Source: Candidatus Villigracilaceae bacterium | GTDB taxonomy: Bacteria > Chloroflexota > Anaerolineae > Anaerolineales > Villigracilaceae | NCBI GenBank assembly: GCA_026645935.1 | Contig: JAPKMP010000013.1 | Coordinates: forward strand, 1 to 64,000 | Direction of reading: 5' to 3' | DNA: 64,000 nt | Shown: positions 44,082-53,323 of the stretch, one piece after another | How positions within the stretch are numbered: position 1 is the first letter of the stretch | How the letters are laid out: every line of letters begins with the position of its first letter | The notes under the pieces: generated by a model | What the model was told of the DNA's origin: nothing | Databases searched by the model: none | What the model saw: only the letters and a program-made list of their open reading frames with translations | Program-made: the position numbers and the translations under genes

Positions 44082-45026
44082 ATGCCAATTGAAATCCCAA
44101 AAGACAAATGGGCTGGCAGTATCAGAGCCATTACAATCGGCGCGACAAGCGCAGAGGGAGGCACGCGCTCAAGGTGCGTCACCATCGGCGGCGAAACGAC
44201 CATGCCGTATCTGCACTTCGAAGCGCCGACCCCGAACAAACCCGTCATTGCCATAGAGATCAAATCTCGCAAACCCGAAGACTGGTCCCCGTTATTGATG
44301 GAGGTCTGGGGCGAGGCGATGACGGATCCTGCTCAATGGGCGAAAAAGTCGGAAGAGGCGGGAGCCGACCTCATCGCCCTGGGCTTGACCGTTGAAGATA
44401 CCCCGGATGATGCGGTGCGAATTGTCAAATCTGTTCTAAGCGCAACAGGACTCCCGCTCATCGTCTGGGGACCGGGACAGGCAGAGAAAGACAACGAAGT
44501 GCTGGTCCCTGTTTCGGAGGCAACGAAAGGCGAAAAACTCGTCCTCGGCATTTGCGAAGACAAGAACTATCGCACCATCGTCGCCACCGCCATGGCGAAC
44601 GGACATCTCGTGCAGGCACGGGCGCCGATGGATGTGAACCTGTCCAAGCAGTTGAACATCCTCATCAGCGACATGGGCATGCCGAAGGAGCGCATCATCA
44701 TGGACCCGACGACGGGTGCGCTTGGATACGGAATTGAATATGGTTATTCGGTAATGGAACGCTTACGGCTTGCCGCGCTGCAGGGTGATGCGATGACTCA
44801 ATACCCGATGATCGTCACGCCGGGTTTCGAAGCATGGAAAACAAAAGAAGCGAAGGTCGGGGAGGGTGTGCCCGAAGCGTGGGGCGACTGGAAAGCGCGC
44901 GCGATTCACTGGGAAACGCTCACCGCGATTGCGCTTGTCGAATCGGGCGCGGATATTGTGGTGTTGAGGCATCCTGAATCGGTGGCAAGGGTGAAGGATG
45001 CGATTGAGGAATTAATCACTGCGTAG
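44082..45026 (+). CDS. acsD: Corrinoid iron-sulfur protein, small subunit (CODH/ACS delta)
   Basis: This 314-residue TIM barrel starts 'IEIPKDKWAGSIRAITIGAT' and contains 'GWGEAMTD'-like and 'IMDPTTGALGYGIEYGYSVM' motifs of AcsD/CdhD. With AcsC it forms the CFeSP heterodimer that carries the methyl group from AcsE to AcsB. I chose the ATG at 44082 with AGGAG 8 nt upstream; the longer open frame from 43926 runs back through the CBS gene and is spurious. An inverted repeat (CGCCAGGA at about 44016 and TCCTGGCG near 44055) fills the gap before it. Confidence 0.94.
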   Translation: MPIEIPKDKWAGSIRAITIGATSAEGGTRSRCVTIGGETTMPYLHFEAPTPNKPVIAIEIKSRKPEDWSPLLMEVWGEAMTDPAQWAKKSEEAGADLIALGLTVEDTPDDAVRIVKSVLSATGLPLIVWGPGQAEKDNEVLVPVSEATKGEKLVLGICEDKNYRTIVATAMANGHLVQARAPMDVNLSKQLNILISDMGMPKERIIMDPTTGALGYGIEYGYSVMERLRLAALQGDAMTQYPMIVTPGFEAWKTKEAKVGEGVPEAWGDWKARAIHWETLTAIALVESGADIVVLRHPESVARVKDAIEELITA

Positions 45027-45078
45027 AAGGTGAAAAGTTTCCACTCTCTACTTTCCAATTTCCACGAAGGAGATACAA

Positions 45079-46398
45079 ATGGCATTAAGCGGAATCCAAA
45101 TTTACAAGCTCCTCCCTCAAACCAACTGCAAGGAATGCAGCTTCCCCACTTGTCTCGCATTCGCGATGAAACTTGCGGCAAAACAGGTGGAACTCAGCGC
45201 GTGCCCGTACGTCAGCGAAGAATCGAAAAAGCAGCTGGCAGAATCCGCTGCGCCGCCCATCCGTCTCATCTCGCTCAGGGCAAACGGCACGGAACTCAAG
45301 GTCGGGAACGAAGTTGTGATGTTCCGCCACGAAAAAACTTTCTACAACAAGCCCGGCCTGTTCCTGCGCGTCAAAGCCAGCGACCCCGATCTTGCCAAGA
45401 AAGTCGCGGCTGCCGATGCATACAAGGTCAATTATGTGGGCATGGATTTTTCCATCGACGGATTTGCGATCGAGTTGGATGGAAATCCCGAAGCCGCGAA
45501 GACGGTCCGCAGTGTGACAAAGCGCCCGCTCATCTTGATCGGGAACGATGCGGCGGCTCTCGACTCAACCCTCAGCCAGCTCGCTGGCGAATCGACTCTG
45601 ATCTACGCCGCAGATTCATCCAACCACGAATCCCTTGCGGATGTTGCGAAGAAACATAAAGCCATCCTTGCCGTCAAAGCGGACTCACTCGAGGCTCTCG
45701 CCGACCTGACTCAAAAAGTGCAAGCCAGGGGTGTGGAGGATATGGTGCTCGACCTCGGCGGGAAAAACCTCGGCGAATGGCTCACACGTTCCACGCAAGC
45801 CCGCCGCCTGGCGTTGAAATCCAACTTCAAGCCACTTGGGTATCCCACCATCTTTTTTGCAGCCCAAAACGGACTCGACAAAGAAGCTGTCTATGCATCG
45901 CAGGCAATAACGAAATACGCCGGGTTTGTCGTTATCGACACCTTTGCGCCGGAAATGATCTATCCATTGCTCGTCCTGCGCGAGAACATCTACACCGATC
46001 CGCAGAAACCCATTCAAGTCCAGCCGGGTATCTACGAGATCAACTCTCCGAAGCCCGATAGTCCTGTGCTCGTCACCACCAATTTCAGCATCACTTACTT
46101 TGCCGTTGCAAACGAAGTGGAAGGGAGCGGCTTGCCCGCCTGGTTGGTCGTCACGGACGCGGAGGGCATGTCAGTCCTGACCGCTTGGGCGGCGGGCAAA
46201 TTCGACGCTGAACGAATCGCCAAAGCCATCAAAGGATTCAACGTCGAGGAAAAGGTCAGTAAGAAGCGTATCGTTTTGCCGGGCCACGTCGCGGTGCTGT
46301 CTGGCGAGGTGGAAGAGGAACTCCCTGGCTGGGAGGTCCGCGTCGGTCCGCGTGAGGCGGTGGATCTGCCTGCGTTCATGAAGCAGGTTCTCAATTAA
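45079..46398 (+). CDS. acsC: Corrinoid iron-sulfur protein, large subunit (CODH/ACS gamma)
   Basis: This 439-residue protein has the N-terminal 4Fe-4S domain with Cys pattern in 'TNCKECSFPTCLAFAMKLAA' and the fourth ligand in 'VELSACPYVS'. A central TIM barrel and a C-terminal corrinoid-binding Rossmann domain follow ('VLPGHVAVLSGEVEEELPGW' near the end). It holds the cobamide that accepts the methyl group from methyl-THF. It has a GAAGGAG Shine-Dalgarno and lies 52 bp after acsD. The 80-bp gap to acsV holds palindromic AAGGTTGAA/TTCAACCTT repeats. Confidence 0.94.
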   Translation: MALSGIQIYKLLPQTNCKECSFPTCLAFAMKLAAKQVELSACPYVSEESKKQLAESAAPPIRLISLRANGTELKVGNEVVMFRHEKTFYNKPGLFLRVKASDPDLAKKVAAADAYKVNYVGMDFSIDGFAIELDGNPEAAKTVRSVTKRPLILIGNDAAALDSTLSQLAGESTLIYAADSSNHESLADVAKKHKAILAVKADSLEALADLTQKVQARGVEDMVLDLGGKNLGEWLTRSTQARRLALKSNFKPLGYPTIFFAAQNGLDKEAVYASQAITKYAGFVVIDTFAPEMIYPLLVLRENIYTDPQKPIQVQPGIYEINSPKPDSPVLVTTNFSITYFAVANEVEGSGLPAWLVVTDAEGMSVLTAWAAGKFDAERIAKAIKGFNVEEKVSKKRIVLPGHVAVLSGEVEEELPGWEVRVGPREAVDLPAFMKQVLN

Positions 46399-46478
46399 AT
46401 TGCAGGTCCAAGGATGAAGGTTGAAAGTTCTCTGAGGAATAATAACCTTCAACCTGAAACATTCAACCTTAAACCAAA

Positions 46479-48416
46479 GTGGAACATTCCATCACCTTCA
46501 CCGGCGAAAATATCGACGCCAAAGTCAAAGTTTCGACCAACACATTGCTGGCTGATGCCGCGCATGACGCGGGCATCGACATCGGCCAGCCGTGCGGCGG
46601 GCAGGGACGCTGCGGTCGTTGCGCTGTGCAGGTGACGAGTGGCGATGTCCGTCGTCGAAGTACGCTGCGGCTTTCGCTGGATGATATCGCCCAAGGATAC
46701 GCACTCGCCTGCCAGACCGTCGTTGAGGGCGACGTTGCAATTTATATCCCACCACAGGAGAAGATCGAACGACGGCTCACCACCGACCGCGTCGTTGCGG
46801 AAGTTTCCGTTCCATCTGATTATGAATATCCATTCACGCAATCAGTTCGCCGCATGCATCTGACCCTCACGCCGCCCAGCATGGATGATCAAACCGACGA
46901 TTGGTCGCGCACCCAGACCGCATTCCGGCTGCAGCACCGAATGGAACAGATTGTGTGTTCTGTCGGGCTGTTGAGAAAGATGGGCGAGGTCTTGCGCGAA
47001 AAAGATTGGCGCGTTACCGCCATCATCGAGACAGGCAATCTGGAGGAAGGGCATCCCACCCGGCTGATCGACCTGCGCGCTGGTCATGAAGATGAATATG
47101 CCCCGCTCTGGGGTTGTGCGGTGGACATCGGTACAACGACGGTGACATTATGGCTCGTGGATCTGGTGACGGGACAGGTCAAGGCGCAGGTTGCCGAGTA
47201 TAACGGCCAGATCTCGCGCGGCGAGGATGTGGTCTCGCGAATCATTTACGCCGCAAAAAAAAGCGGCGGGGATGAGTTACGTCAGCGGGTATTGGATACC
47301 ATCAATGGACTGCTCGAACTGGCGTGCAAACGCGTCAAACTGCCTGAAGGCAATTTGACTCCCGAACAATTGGTCAAAGCAACCATTGCCGGGAACAGCA
47401 CGATGATGCACTTGTTGTTGGGAATCCCCGCATCGAATATCCGGCTCTCGCCTTTTATTACCGCAGTCAACCAGCCGCCGACTTCGACGGCACGAGAGGT
47501 CGGTTTGAATATCTCTCCCGAAGCGGTCGTGGATTGTCTGCCCGGGGTGGCAAGTTATGTCGGCGCGGACATCACGGCGGGCGTGTTGTCTTCGGGTCTT
47601 GATAACGCGGAAAATGTGACCCTGTTTCTGGATGTCGGTACGAACGGCGAGACCGTGCTTGGAAACCGGGATTGGCTTGTCACTTGCGCGTGCTCGGCAG
47701 GACCGGCGTTCGAAGGTGCGGGCGTCGTGAACGGCATGCGCGCAACGACGGGCGCGATAGAAGAAGTCTGGATCAACAGCGAAACGCTCGAGCCGACGTA
47801 TCGCGTCATTGGCGGAGGCAAACCGAAGGGAATCTGCGGAAGCGGATTGATCTCCCTGCTTTCGGAAGCGTTCTTGACGGGGATTCTGGATAAGGGTGGA
47901 AATGTTAATTTAACGGCTGGCAGTTCAAGGGTCCGTGAAGGGGCGCATGGAGGAGAGTATGTCGTGGCTTGGGGCGCGGAGACCGAGTCGGGTGAGGATA
48001 TCGTCATCACAAGAGTCGATATTGACAACCTCCTGCGCGCCAAAGCCGCCATCTATGCCGGTTTTACGGTGCTGGCTGAGAATGTCGGCATTCCGCTCGA
48101 GACCACGGACAAGGTTTTGGTTGGCGGGTCGTTTGGAAAATATATCAACGTGGAAAAGGCGGTGCAGATCGGGCTGCTGCCTGACATGGAATGGAACAGG
48201 TTCGAATTCCTGGGAAATACATCGGTGAAAGGCGCGTATTACGCGCTGCTCGATTGGCGCAAGCGTGAACGCATTTCCGAGATCGCGAAGCGCATGACCT
48301 ATATCGAGTTGTCGGCTGATAACAGTTTTTATGATGCGTTCACTTCCGCATTATTTCTTCCTCATACAGACCTGCGCAGGTTCCCTTCCGTGGAGTCTGC
48401 GTTGGGTAAAGTTTGA
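46479..48416 (+). CDS. acsV: Corrinoid activation protein AcsV (RACo-like ferredoxin-ASKHA)
   Basis: This 645-residue protein has an N-terminal [2Fe-2S] domain ('DIGQPCGGQGRCGRCAVQV', fourth Cys in 'YALACQTV') and a C-terminal DUF4445 ASKHA domain ('WGCAVDIGTTTVTLWLVDL', 'AGNSTMMHLLLGIPAS', 'LDVGTNGETVLGNRDWLV', 'LVGGSFGKYINVEKAVQIGL'). It should reactivate the AcsCD corrinoid by ATP-driven reduction of Co(II). The start is GTG with no obvious Shine-Dalgarno. It is only distantly similar to the RACo at 33897-35930, so the two probably serve different corrinoid proteins. Confidence 0.9.
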   Translation: MEHSITFTGENIDAKVKVSTNTLLADAAHDAGIDIGQPCGGQGRCGRCAVQVTSGDVRRRSTLRLSLDDIAQGYALACQTVVEGDVAIYIPPQEKIERRLTTDRVVAEVSVPSDYEYPFTQSVRRMHLTLTPPSMDDQTDDWSRTQTAFRLQHRMEQIVCSVGLLRKMGEVLREKDWRVTAIIETGNLEEGHPTRLIDLRAGHEDEYAPLWGCAVDIGTTTVTLWLVDLVTGQVKAQVAEYNGQISRGEDVVSRIIYAAKKSGGDELRQRVLDTINGLLELACKRVKLPEGNLTPEQLVKATIAGNSTMMHLLLGIPASNIRLSPFITAVNQPPTSTAREVGLNISPEAVVDCLPGVASYVGADITAGVLSSGLDNAENVTLFLDVGTNGETVLGNRDWLVTCACSAGPAFEGAGVVNGMRATTGAIEEVWINSETLEPTYRVIGGGKPKGICGSGLISLLSEAFLTGILDKGGNVNLTAGSSRVREGAHGGEYVVAWGAETESGEDIVITRVDIDNLLRAKAAIYAGFTVLAENVGIPLETTDKVLVGGSFGKYINVEKAVQIGLLPDMEWNRFEFLGNTSVKGAYYALLDWRKRERISEIAKRMTYIELSADNSFYDAFTSALFLPHTDLRRFPSVESALGKV

Positions 48417-48439
48417 ACAAGCAAGCAAGGAGAAACGCT

Positions 48440-49006
48440 ATGCTGCCAGATCAGATCAGGATATTTCGTGAAATGGTCACGCTCAAGGATGGGGTGCATG
48501 TGTTGTTGAGGCCGATGGTCAAGGAGGACCGGCCGCATTTGGAGGAGATCTTTCTGCAGGCGGACAGGGACGATATGGTCTATTTCCGGCACAATGTGAA
48601 AGACCCGGCCGTTCTTCAGGAATGGTGCGACCGATTGAATTATGACGAGGTGCTGCCCCTGCTGGCGCTCGTCAAGGACCATGCAGTGGGGAGCGGGTCG
48701 CTTCATTTCTTCGACGGTCCCAAGCGGCATATCGGCGAGGTGCGTCTGTTCCTTTCGAAGGATTATCGCAAGCGCGGACTCGGTATGAAGATGACCCGCG
48801 TGTTGGTGGATTTTGCGCGCCGGCAGGGGCTTGCGATCCTGACTGCCGAGATCATTGCGGACAAGACGAAGGTCGTCCGCGCCTTCGAGCAGGTCGGCTT
48901 CGTCTCGCAATGCACGCTGGAGGATTATTTCATGTTTCCCGACGGCGATTGCGCGGACGTCGTCTTTATGACCCTATGCCTGAAACCGCGCACAGACGAG
49001 TTTTAA
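48440..49006 (+). CDS. GNAT-family N-acetyltransferase
   Basis: This 188-residue protein fits the GNAT fold. 'VHVLLRPMVKEDRPHLEEIF' opens it, and the acetyl-CoA pyrophosphate-loop region reads 'LFLSKDYRKRGLGMKMTRVL' (R-x-x-G-x-G/A: RKRGLG). 'RAFEQVGFVSQCTLEDYFM' is a typical motif-B end. The substrate is unknown. I chose the ATG at 48440 (AAGGAG 8 nt upstream). Its location inside the acs operon suggests acetyl-CoA-dependent modification of a pathway protein, for example lysine acetylation, but that is speculation. Confidence 0.85.
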   Translation: MLPDQIRIFREMVTLKDGVHVLLRPMVKEDRPHLEEIFLQADRDDMVYFRHNVKDPAVLQEWCDRLNYDEVLPLLALVKDHAVGSGSLHFFDGPKRHIGEVRLFLSKDYRKRGLGMKMTRVLVDFARRQGLAILTAEIIADKTKVVRAFEQVGFVSQCTLEDYFMFPDGDCADVVFMTLCLKPRTDEF

Positions 49007-49076
49007 CGGATGGAAGAAGCGGAGATGTTTTTCCGCAAAGGAAATGACAGCATTCGGTTCATGTAAAGGAGGAACC

Positions 49077-50000
49077 ATGTATATCATCGGTGAGAACATT
49101 CATATCATCTCGGAGAAGGTAAAGGAGGCGTTGGCGAACCGCGACCGTGAGTTCTTCATGGATCTGGCGGTGCGGCAGGTGGAGGCGGGGGCGAAGGCGA
49201 TCGATATTAATCTCGGTCCGCGCAAGAAGGATTGGGCGGAGGTCTTTCCATGGATCGTCGAAACGGTCGAATCGGTCGTGGATGTGCCGCTTTCGATCGA
49301 TACGACGAATGTCGACGGCATGGAGGCGGCTTTGCAGAAGATCACAAAAGCGCAGCCGATCCTCAATTCCACTTCAGCCGAGCCTGAACGGTTGGAGAAG
49401 ATTCCGCTCCTGGCGAAGAAATACAACGCCAAAGTGATCGCATTGACGATGAAGACCGAAGGGATCCCCGTCGAAGCGGATGCGCGGGTCAATATCGCCA
49501 TCGAGACCTTGATTCCGCGCATGATGGAGATCGGCTTCCCGATGGAGAACCTCATCATCGATCCGCTCGTGCTGACCGTCAGCGGATGCCAGCAATATTG
49601 CCCCCACCTCATCGAAGCGGTGCGGACCTTGCAATATGCCTGGGACCCAAAGCCGAATATTTCGGTCGGATTGAGCAACGTTTCAAATGCGGTTCCGAAT
49701 GACAACCGCCCGCTTATCAACCGCGTCTACCTCGCCATGTTGATGGGTGTGGGACTGCAGATGATGATCGCCAATCCGTTCGATGAAAAACAGAACAATG
49801 TTATCCGCTGGGTAGAGACGAAAGACACTAGTAATCCGCTGGCGAGACTCTACAATAAGATTGCAGAACGGATCGGCGCAGGGGAAGAACCGCAATTGGA
49901 AGATTTCGACCTAACCGACCCCGAACAGTCCGAAATCTGGAAGACGACCCAGATTCTGCTGAACAAAGTGATCTACGCGGATTCGTATTTGATGAATTAG
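49077..50000 (+). CDS. acsE: Methyltetrahydrofolate:corrinoid/iron-sulfur protein methyltransferase
   Basis: This 307-residue pterin-binding TIM barrel (DHPS-like) has 'MYIIGENIHIISEKVKEAL', 'QVEAGAKAIDINLGPRKKDW' and 'LSIDTTNVDGMEAAL', and the folate-site Asn in 'ILNSTSAEPERL' and 'GLSNVSNAVPN'. It transfers the methyl group of 5-methyl-THF to the corrinoid of AcsCD. The ATG at 49077 follows an AAAGGAGG Shine-Dalgarno; an in-frame start 33 nt upstream is less likely. It is slightly longer than the ~262-residue clostridial AcsE, with extra C-terminal helices. Confidence 0.93.
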   Translation: MYIIGENIHIISEKVKEALANRDREFFMDLAVRQVEAGAKAIDINLGPRKKDWAEVFPWIVETVESVVDVPLSIDTTNVDGMEAALQKITKAQPILNSTSAEPERLEKIPLLAKKYNAKVIALTMKTEGIPVEADARVNIAIETLIPRMMEIGFPMENLIIDPLVLTVSGCQQYCPHLIEAVRTLQYAWDPKPNISVGLSNVSNAVPNDNRPLINRVYLAMLMGVGLQMMIANPFDEKQNNVIRWVETKDTSNPLARLYNKIAERIGAGEEPQLEDFDLTDPEQSEIWKTTQILLNKVIYADSYLMN

Positions 50001-50117
50001 AGTTTCAGTTTCCAGGTGTCAGGTTTCAGGCGGTACGGCCGGCGTGGCTCGAACACGAATTGTGAAACCCAAAACGCGACACTGTTACTCGACACCTGAC
50101 GCCTTACTGGAGGAACC

Positions 50118-51617
50118 ATGCCCATCTTTACCCCCGGTCGCCGATGGCAACCAGCCTATTCCCCGTTTAAGAACGAGCCCCTCAGCCATAAACTGATGGA
50201 GGATTTCGAATACATGCTCAAGGGACCACTATTCGGTTGTCGCATGTGCGGCAACTGTCTCTTGCAGGAGACGGCGTTCATCTGCCCGATGGAATGCCCG
50301 AAGGGATTGCGTAACGGACCGTGCGGAGGCTCGACGCCCGAACATTGTTACGTGGATAAAACCCGCCCGTGCATTTGGTACAAGATCTACGAACGGTCGC
50401 ACAGAATGGGACGCGAAGAAAAACTGCTCGAAGTCCTCCCGCCGCTGGATTGGGAAAAGGTCGGCACAGAGACGTGGAAGGATGTCGTCGCCGAGGTCAG
50501 GAAGAACGGCACCGGCAAGGTGATGAAGAGTCTCCTGCTCGATAGCGGAGAGAACCGCTGGAAGACATGGAATCTGATCTTCCGCAACGTGCGCCAGCCC
50601 GATTGGTGGCAGGGCGATGACAAGTATCACGCTCCCGCGTCGACAGAACCTGTTTCCAATCTGCAGACATCGTTTCAGGCTGGAGAGTTCGTCGTCGCCT
50701 GCGAGATCGCGCCGCCGTTGAGCATGTCCACGAAGAAGTTGATCGAGAACATCAACCTCGTCAAGCCGTACGTGACCGCCATCAACTTCACCGATAACGC
50801 CTCCGCCACGCCGCGAATGACATCGTGGGCTTGTTCGAAATTTGCCATCGAAAACGGAGCGGAACCTGTGATGCAGATCGCTGCGCGCGACCGGACGCGC
50901 GCAAGTCTGCAGGGCGAGATCCTTGGCGCGACCGCGATGGGCGTGCGAAATGTATTGTGCGTGACGGGTGACAGTCCTGTGCTTGCGCCGCAGCCGCGCG
51001 GGCGCATGGATATCAACGACCTGGACGCGATCCAGATGATTTGGATTCTGCGCCGTATGCGCGATGAGGGTCATTATCTCGATGGACGCGAGATCAAATT
51101 CCCACCCAGGTTCTTCCTCGGCGCGGCGGCTTCGCCGTTTGCATCCGACCCCAAGTTCCAGGCGCTGCGCGAAGAGAAGAAGGTCAATGCGGGCGCGCAG
51201 TTCTTCCAGACCAATCTCGTCTACGATGTGGACCGCATGGAGATATGGCTGAACGAAATCGCGAAGCGCAATATCCTCGATAAGGTCTACGTAATGGTGG
51301 GCATCACGCCGCTCAAAAGCGCAAAGATGACCCATTACATGACCCAGGTCCCTGGCGTGGTTGTTCCCGATGTCATCGTCAAACGCATGGACGTCGCCGA
51401 TAAAGCGGGCGGCGCGCCGGCAGCGCAGGAGGAGGGCGTGAAGATCGCGCTGGAGATCATCGAGCGAATCAAAAAACTTCACGGGCAGGGCATCCACGGA
51501 TTGCATATCATGCCTGTGGGCTGGGAGGATGTGGTGCCACGCATTGTCGGCGAGGCAAAACTTTTGAAAACGGGATCAGCCGTCCCGAAGGGCGAGGCGG
51601 AGCCTGTCCCTGCATGA
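50118..51617 (+). CDS. MetV-MetF fusion: methylenetetrahydrofolate reductase with N-terminal zinc/FeS domain
   Basis: This 499-residue protein joins two parts that are separate genes in most acetogens. The N-terminal ~190 residues are MetV-like (PF12225-type, Cys-rich: 'LFGCRMCGNCLLQETAFICP', 'MECPKGLRNGPCGGS', 'CYVDKTRPC'). The C-terminal ~300 residues are a MetF-type TIM barrel ('GEFVVACEIAPPLSMSTKKL', 'GVRNVLCVTGDSP', 'FFLGAAASPF', 'GAQFFQTNLVYDVDRME', 'GIHGLHIMPVGWE'). It reduces methylene-THF to methyl-THF for AcsE. GGAGG precedes the ATG, and it overlaps the next gene by 4 bp. Confidence 0.9.
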   Translation: MPIFTPGRRWQPAYSPFKNEPLSHKLMEDFEYMLKGPLFGCRMCGNCLLQETAFICPMECPKGLRNGPCGGSTPEHCYVDKTRPCIWYKIYERSHRMGREEKLLEVLPPLDWEKVGTETWKDVVAEVRKNGTGKVMKSLLLDSGENRWKTWNLIFRNVRQPDWWQGDDKYHAPASTEPVSNLQTSFQAGEFVVACEIAPPLSMSTKKLIENINLVKPYVTAINFTDNASATPRMTSWACSKFAIENGAEPVMQIAARDRTRASLQGEILGATAMGVRNVLCVTGDSPVLAPQPRGRMDINDLDAIQMIWILRRMRDEGHYLDGREIKFPPRFFLGAAASPFASDPKFQALREEKKVNAGAQFFQTNLVYDVDRMEIWLNEIAKRNILDKVYVMVGITPLKSAKMTHYMTQVPGVVVPDVIVKRMDVADKAGGAPAAQEEGVKIALEIIERIKKLHGQGIHGLHIMPVGWEDVVPRIVGEAKLLKTGSAVPKGEAEPVPA

Positions 51618-51904
51618 GTCCGGGACGATCCCTGCGGCGTATCGTCAAGGATGCGACAGGCCAGGATGTTTACAAATGCCAGGCATGTTACGACTGCGAT
51701 ACGTCCCACGAGAACGAAATGGATATTCCGCTGGCGAGCCTCATCCAAATGGTGTTGCAGAACGACGAAGAAGCGCTTCAATGCCGGACCTTGTGGTCTG
51801 ATTCCGTTCTCGAAGCTTCCCGCCGCGCCTGCAAACGCGGACTCGATCTCCATGCGGTCATGACCGTCCTTCGCGAAGAATCGGAGCGGAGGAGCGGAAA
51901 ATAA
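51614..51904 (+). CDS. HdrC-like small iron-sulfur protein with degenerate second cluster
   Basis: This 96-residue protein overlaps the metVF stop by 4 bp (ATGA). Its first half fits the N-terminal half of heterodisulfide reductase subunit C: 'VYKCQACYDCDTSHENEMDI' (CxxCxxC) followed by 'PLASLIQMVLQNDEEALQCR'. The second HdrC cluster (usually IWxCxxCxxCxxxCP) is replaced by 'TLWSDSVLEASRRACKRGLD', which keeps only one Cys. Because of the overlap it is probably a partner of the MTHF reductase, an electron-entry subunit comparable to the HdrABC-MvhD link in acetogens. That role is inferred. Confidence 0.7.
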   Translation: MSPGRSLRRIVKDATGQDVYKCQACYDCDTSHENEMDIPLASLIQMVLQNDEEALQCRTLWSDSVLEASRRACKRGLDLHAVMTVLREESERRSGK

Positions 51905-51920
51905 ACTAAAGGAGGCAGGT

Positions 51921-53306
51921 ATGAATACCGAAGAACTTCTTGCAAAAGCAAAGAAGCCTTCCGCAGATGCAATGCGATTGCATCCGTTCTATCGGGGGAA
52001 GATCGAAACGACTCTCAAATGCACCGTTCACAGTTTCGATGATTTTGCCATCTGGTACACGCCCGGCGTTGCCGCGCCATGCAAAGCCATTCAAGCCGAC
52101 CCTGAACTTGTGTATGAATACACCAACAAATGGAACACGGTTGCGGTGGTAAGCGATGGGACGCGCGTGCTGGGTCTGGGCGATATCGGACCGAAGGCAG
52201 GCTTGCCGGTGATGGAGGGCAAGGCGCTGCTCTATAAATACCTCGGCGGTGTGGACGGTGTGCCGATCATGCTCAACACCAAGGACCCGGACGCCATCAT
52301 CAACACGGTGCTGATGCTGCAGCCCGGCATCGGCGGTGTGAACCTGGAAGACATTGCGCAGCCCAAATGTTTCTACATCCTCGATACCCTGCGCGAGAAG
52401 GCGGAGATCCCCATCTGGCACGACGACCAGCAGGGGACCGCAACGGTCACGCTGGCGGGGCTTATCAACGCGTTGAAGGTCGTCGGCAAGAAGATGGAGG
52501 ATGTCAGCATCGCCTTCGTCGGGAGCGGCGCGTCGAACGTGGCCTGTTCGCGCCTGATCTTTGGCTGGGGCGCAGACCCGGCGAAGTGCTACATGGTGGA
52601 CAGTAAAGGCATTCTTGGCAAACACCGCGACGATATCGAAAAGCGCAAGGCTGAATTCAAAGATAAATGGAAACTCTGCAACACCACCAACGAGCAGGGA
52701 CGCGAGGGCGATATCCCCGAGGCGATGAAGGATGTGGACGTCGTTATCGGCTTGTCCAAGCCAGGACCGGATGTCATCAAAGCGGAATGGGTGAAGACCA
52801 TGGCGAAGGATGCGATCGTGTTTGCGTGCGCGAATCCCGTCCCTGAGATCTGGCCCTGGGAGGCGAAGGAGGCGGGCGCAGCCGTCATTGCAACCGGGCG
52901 TTCCGATTTCCCGAACCAGGTCAATAACTCGCTGGGCTTCCCCGGCATTTTCCGCGGTACGCTCGATGTCCGCGCCAGGACGATCACCGACGAGATGTGT
53001 TTCGCTGCCGCGCAAGCCATGGCGAACCACGTCGGCGACCGCCTCGCGCCGGACTTCATCCTGCCGGATATGGACGATTGGGAGGTCTTCCCGAAGGAAG
53101 CCGCCGCAGTGGCGATGAAAGCCATCGAGCAGGGCCTGGCGCGGATCGAATGCACCTATCGCGAGGAATTCGAGCGGGCTTCGAAGATCATCAAGCGCTC
53201 GCGGTCCATGACAAAGCGCATGATGGAGGAAGGATTCATCGCCGAGCCTCCGCCCGATGAGGGCTCGCACGATGTCGATCTCGAGACCATCAAGTCGGCT
53301 TATTAG
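51921..53306 (+). CDS. NAD(P)-dependent malic enzyme
   Basis: This 461-residue protein is of the bacterial malic-enzyme type: '[20 protein letters not shown]', the Tyr/Lys active-site region '[20 protein letters not shown]', '[20 protein letters not shown]' and the Rossmann motif '[20 protein letters not shown]'. It decarboxylates malate to pyruvate and CO2 with NAD(P) reduction, or runs in reverse. It has an AAAGGAGG Shine-Dalgarno and lies 16 bp after the HdrC-like gene. In this operon it links C4 acids to pyruvate and, through pyruvate:ferredoxin oxidoreductase, to acetyl-CoA. Confidence 0.92.
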   Translation: MNTEELLAKAKKPSADAMRLHPFYRGKIETTLKCTVHSFDDFAIWYTPGVAAPCKAIQADPELVYEYTNKWNTVAVVSDGTRVLGLGDIGPKAGLPVMEGKALLYKYLGGVDGVPIMLNTKDPDAIINTVLMLQPGIGGVNLEDIAQPKCFYILDTLREKAEIPIWHDDQQGTATVTLAGLINALKVVGKKMEDVSIAFVGSGASNVACSRLIFGWGADPAKCYMVDSKGILGKHRDDIEKRKAEFKDKWKLCNTTNEQGREGDIPEAMKDVDVVIGLSKPGPDVIKAEWVKTMAKDAIVFACANPVPEIWPWEAKEAGAAVIATGRSDFPNQVNNSLGFPGIFRGTLDVRARTITDEMCFAAAQAMANHVGDRLAPDFILPDMDDWEVFPKEAAAVAMKAIEQGLARIECTYREEFERASKIIKRSRSMTKRMMEEGFIAEPPPDEGSHDVDLETIKSAY

Positions 53307-53323
53307 GCGAAAGGAGAACGATC

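Noticed and set aside
50229-51506. A 425-codon open frame on the minus strand opposite the MetV-MetF gene
   Set aside because: Antisense shadow of a conserved coding sequence; composition (Arg/His/Asp-rich) is typical of such shadows and no Shine-Dalgarno was seen.
51906-53270. A 454-codon open frame on the minus strand opposite the malic enzyme gene
   Set aside because: It is fully antisense to a clearly conserved enzyme, is His/Arg-rich with no recognisable motif, and arises from the codon bias of the real gene.
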